Origin: Microcystis sp. T1-4
GTDB taxonomy: Bacteria > Cyanobacteriota > Cyanobacteriia > Cyanobacteriales > Microcystaceae
DNA: 64,000 nucleotides
Assembly: GCF_000297435.1 (NCBI RefSeq)
Contig: NZ_CAIP01000402.1
Coordinates: 9,082-73,081 of the forward strand
Direction: 5' to 3'
Shown one piece after another: positions 62,140-64,000 of this stretch. Positions within the stretch are counted from its first letter, which is position 1. Each line of letters starts with the position of its first letter. The notes below the pieces were generated by a model, which saw only the letters and a program-made list of their open reading frames with translations, was not told where the DNA came from and did no database searches. The translations under genes were made by a program, and so were the position numbers.

Positions 62140-62523
62140 ATGAATCAACCGTTAACTCGTTTTTCTCAAGAATGGTGGTCTGCCTATCAAACGACATGGA
62201 ACGAACAAGAAAACTTAGGTAAAAAGTTCACTAAATTGGGAAAAGTAATTCTTTGGTTTAGTGATCATCAGGGAGTTTCTGTTTGTTCAGAATGGGATGA
62301 TCAGGGTCAGATTGTTAGTTTAGAACTGATTGAGGAAATGGATGAATCTTTACCGATTTTTTCAGCGACTAGAGAGAATTGGGAACGATTTGTTAATCAA
62401 GAAATTGGTGCAGTTAAAGCCGTTATGACAGGGTTAATTGATTATCGAGGATCGATGACGATTATTGTTAAATATGGTCGTCACTTTGATTGTTTAGCAG
62501 AAGTAGCTCAAAAAGTCAATTAA
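62140..62523 (+). CDS. SCP2-like (sterol carrier fold) hypothetical protein
   Basis: The 127-residue product has the C-terminal pattern FSATRENWERFVNQEIGAVKAVMTGLIDYRGSMTIIVKYGRHF, which resembles the SCP2 fold (strand-helix-MxGxxxxxGxMxxxxK). The N-terminal part (FSQEWWSAYQTTWNEQENL) is family-unspecific. SCP2 domains bind lipids or other hydrophobic ligands. No operon partner. Confidence 0.6.
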   Translation: MNQPLTRFSQEWWSAYQTTWNEQENLGKKFTKLGKVILWFSDHQGVSVCSEWDDQGQIVSLELIEEMDESLPIFSATRENWERFVNQEIGAVKAVMTGLIDYRGSMTIIVKYGRHFDCLAEVAQKVN

Positions 62524-62535
62524 TTATTTTACCTC

Positions 62536-62950
62536 CTAATTTCTCAGTAGTGCCTTAAATCCTTCTTGTTGAAAATGGCGATCACAAGTTAAAACATCGG
62601 AGATATTTTGTTGTCTCATAATCAACATCGAAGCACAATCTGTTAAGCTATAGCTTTTATCTCGTCTTTGGCGATAAAATAGCAATGCTTCGGTAAATAA
62701 CTGAGAGGTTTGAGGGATAATTTCTACTGATGAGTCTTGGTGTAATTTATCCACAATATCTAGGGCAGCATCCCTTAAATACCCACCCCTTCCAGATAAG
62801 GCATTGAGTAGTTCAGTTAACACCATTTCGCTAGTAACAGATAGAAATATATCTAAACTCGTCGGTAATAGCTACAGAAGATTGATGTAAACTATCACGA
62901 GTGTCAACCAGTGCTTGAAGATAAGCAGTATCTAAAAAAATCTTTCTCAT
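62536..62950 (-). pseudogene. VapC-type PIN-domain toxin, frameshifted
   Basis: From ATG at 62948-62950 the frame reads MRKIFLDTAYLQALVDTRDSLHQSS, the start of a PIN domain with its first Asp, but ends at a TAG near 62843. In a shifted frame the protein continues SVTSEMVLTELLNALSGRGG and runs to 62536 with DCASMLIMRQQNISDVLTCDRHFQQEGF, the rest of the PIN domain with the second and third acidic residues. A one-base change in the TATATTTCTATC stretch would restore a protein of about 137 residues. The antitoxin gene overlaps its start (ATGA). Confidence 0.8.
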
Positions 62951-63159
62951 TCGTCTTCGTAATCCTCGTCTCTGGGTGCGCCATACATATAATGTTCAAA
63001 ATTGCGAGCAAAATCTTTAGGTAATTTGTTCCACTCTTCAATGGGAACTTTTTCACCAATTTCCACAATAGCTTTCCAAAAGGGTTTGTGGTTAGCGGTT
63101 TCTAAGGAAGAAGTATCACTATTTTCGCAGGGGATAGGAGTAGGGTTAGAATTGTCCAT
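62947..63159 (-). CDS. Putative antitoxin of the VapC pair
   Basis: The 70-residue product (MDNSNPTPIPCENSDTSSLE then HKPFWKAIVEIGEKVPIEEW and NKLPKDFARNFEHYMYG) is small and acidic at its C-terminus (APRDEDYEDE). Its stop overlaps the toxin start by the ATGA arrangement. IEEWNKLPKDFARNFEHY resembles short cyanobacterial antitoxins of PIN-domain toxins. It is intact although the toxin is frameshifted. Confidence 0.75.
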   Translation of the reverse strand: MDNSNPTPIPCENSDTSSLETANHKPFWKAIVEIGEKVPIEEWNKLPKDFARNFEHYMYGAPRDEDYEDE

Positions 63160-63213
63160 TGTTTTTAAAAGATTAGGATATTATTTATTATATAGCAATT
63201 AGGTGGGAAAGGC

Positions 63214-64000
63214 ATGGCTGAGGTGACAGCTAATTACGACAAAACATGGAAAGAAGCGATTAGCACTTATTTGGCAGAGTTTTTAAGCTTCTTTTATCCC
63301 AATATTTATCAAGAAATTGACTGGAATCAAACCCCTATTTCCCTTGATAAAGAATTAGAACAAATTACGGCAGCTGCGGAAACTGAGCAACGCTATGCTG
63401 ATAAATTATTGAAAGTTTGGTTATTAGATAATCAGGAAATCTGGCTTTTAATTCATATTGAAGTCCAAAGTCAATATGATCTAAAATTCCCTCAACGAAT
63501 GTTTATTTATAATTATCGAGCCTTTGATTTGTACCATAAACCTGTTATTAGTTTAGCTATTTTAGGGGATGAAAGTAGGTCTTGGCGACCTGATTTTTAT
63601 CAATATGGGTTAGGGGGAAGTCAAGTGAGAGTCGATTTTTTAATGGTCAAATTATTGGATTATCAATGGGAAGACTTAGAACAAAGTGAGAATATTTGGG
63701 CTATAATAGTCATGGCACACCTAAAAACTAAGGCTACGACTAATAATCTCAGGGAGCGTGAACAATGGAAGTGGAACTTAGTCAGAGGTTTATATCAAAG
63801 GGGATTAACCAAGTTTGAGATTATCAATCTAGGGAAATTCATTGATAAAATGATGACCTTACCCCCGCAACTTCAACTTAACTTTAAAACAAAACTCAGT
63901 CAATACGAGGAGGAAAACAAAATGCCTTTTTTAAGCACCATAGAAGAAATGGCTCTCGAAGAAGGAGCTAAATTAACTAACCAAAAACATATCATTTTGG
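63214..64000 (+). CDS. Rpn-family PD-(D/E)XK nuclease/putative transposase (3' partial)
   Basis: The frame is open from ATG at 63214 (AGGTGGGAAA ribosome site 4 bases before) to the window end, 262 residues visible. YDKTWKEAISTYLAEFLSFFYP is a typical start. The catalytic-like IEVQ lies in WLLIHIEVQSQYDLKFPQRM and continues FIYNYRAFDLY, the signature of the Rpn/DUF4351-type PD-(D/E)XK nucleases abundant in cyanobacteria. These promote recombination in E. coli, although many cyanobacterial copies are not characterised. The C-terminal region enters EEMALEEGAK, probably the start of a coiled coil. Confidence 0.8.
   Translation, partial: MAEVTANYDKTWKEAISTYLAEFLSFFYPNIYQEIDWNQTPISLDKELEQITAAAETEQRYADKLLKVWLLDNQEIWLLIHIEVQSQYDLKFPQRMFIYNYRAFDLYHKPVISLAILGDESRSWRPDFYQYGLGGSQVRVDFLMVKLLDYQWEDLEQSENIWAIIVMAHLKTKATTNNLREREQWKWNLVRGLYQRGLTKFEIINLGKFIDKMMTLPPQLQLNFKTKLSQYEEENKMPFLSTIEEMALEEGAKLTNQKHIIL

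Noticed and set aside
1..64000. tRNA and rRNA genes
   Set aside because: I looked for T-loop words (GGTTCGAATCC type) with matching stems and for conserved rRNA words and found none. A tRNAscan run would be decisive.

Overview
The window reads as chromosome of a unicellular or colonial cyanobacterium. Gap2, CorA, HpnH, the System II cytochrome c genes (ccsB, ccdA), a CpcS/CpeS-type bilin lyase, a Ycf66-family protein and DevB/DevC-type exporter genes are all present, and HIP1-like GCGATCGC octamers recur throughout. AT-leaning base composition, heptanucleotide tandem repeats in spacers, many short mobile elements and many broken toxin-antitoxin modules point to Microcystis (M. aeruginosa group). 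The genus is an inference from gene content and repeats, not from a database match.

Layout. 1-23 kb is mostly housekeeping: gabD-like, pdxA, corA, a CHAT-FHA protein, holA, a Ycf66-like protein, a large AAA/WD40 protein, an LPG-synthase-type membrane protein, mutM, ccsB, ccdA, and a peptide-ABC binding protein with its permease. 23.1-27.15 kb is an accessory island. It holds one well-formed integron-type attC site, two near-identical attC-like sites, two half sites, a DUF1643-like cassette gene, three toxin-antitoxin modules in different states of decay, and several short interspersed repeats. 27.2-45 kb returns to core genes: murB, murC, gap2, fetB, a DegT aminotransferase, HEAT and CpcS genes, hpnH, ndk, two tandem histidine phosphatases, birA and an M23 peptidase, with a gene-poor stretch at 33.2-34.4 kb. 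45-51 kb holds a truncated toxin, a TPR-sulfotransferase, a PEP-CTERM protein, and a REP-associated tyrosine transposase (RAYT) beside an array of about 20 palindromic half-units. 51-55 kb carries an ABC exporter, a metallophosphoesterase and a repetitive coiled-coil protein. 55.4-61.8 kb groups a CRTAC1/UnbV-like protein, a DUF1702/UnbL-like protein, DevB, DevC and a TEBC-like thioesterase, resembling the accessory genes of enediyne polyketide clusters but with no polyketide synthase in view. The end holds an SCP2-like protein, a frameshifted vapC with its antitoxin, and the start of an Rpn/PD-(D/E)XK-type protein.

The strongest observations are: (1) a cluster of attC sites with no integrase in the window; (2) the RAYT with its REP array, plus single hairpins of the same family 2 to 26 kb away, one of them ending a truncated toxin gene; (3) the enediyne-type accessory set without a synthase; (4) a recurring pattern in which the toxin half of a toxin-antitoxin pair is broken while the antitoxin half stays open. 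All homology calls are from reading translated sequence by eye.
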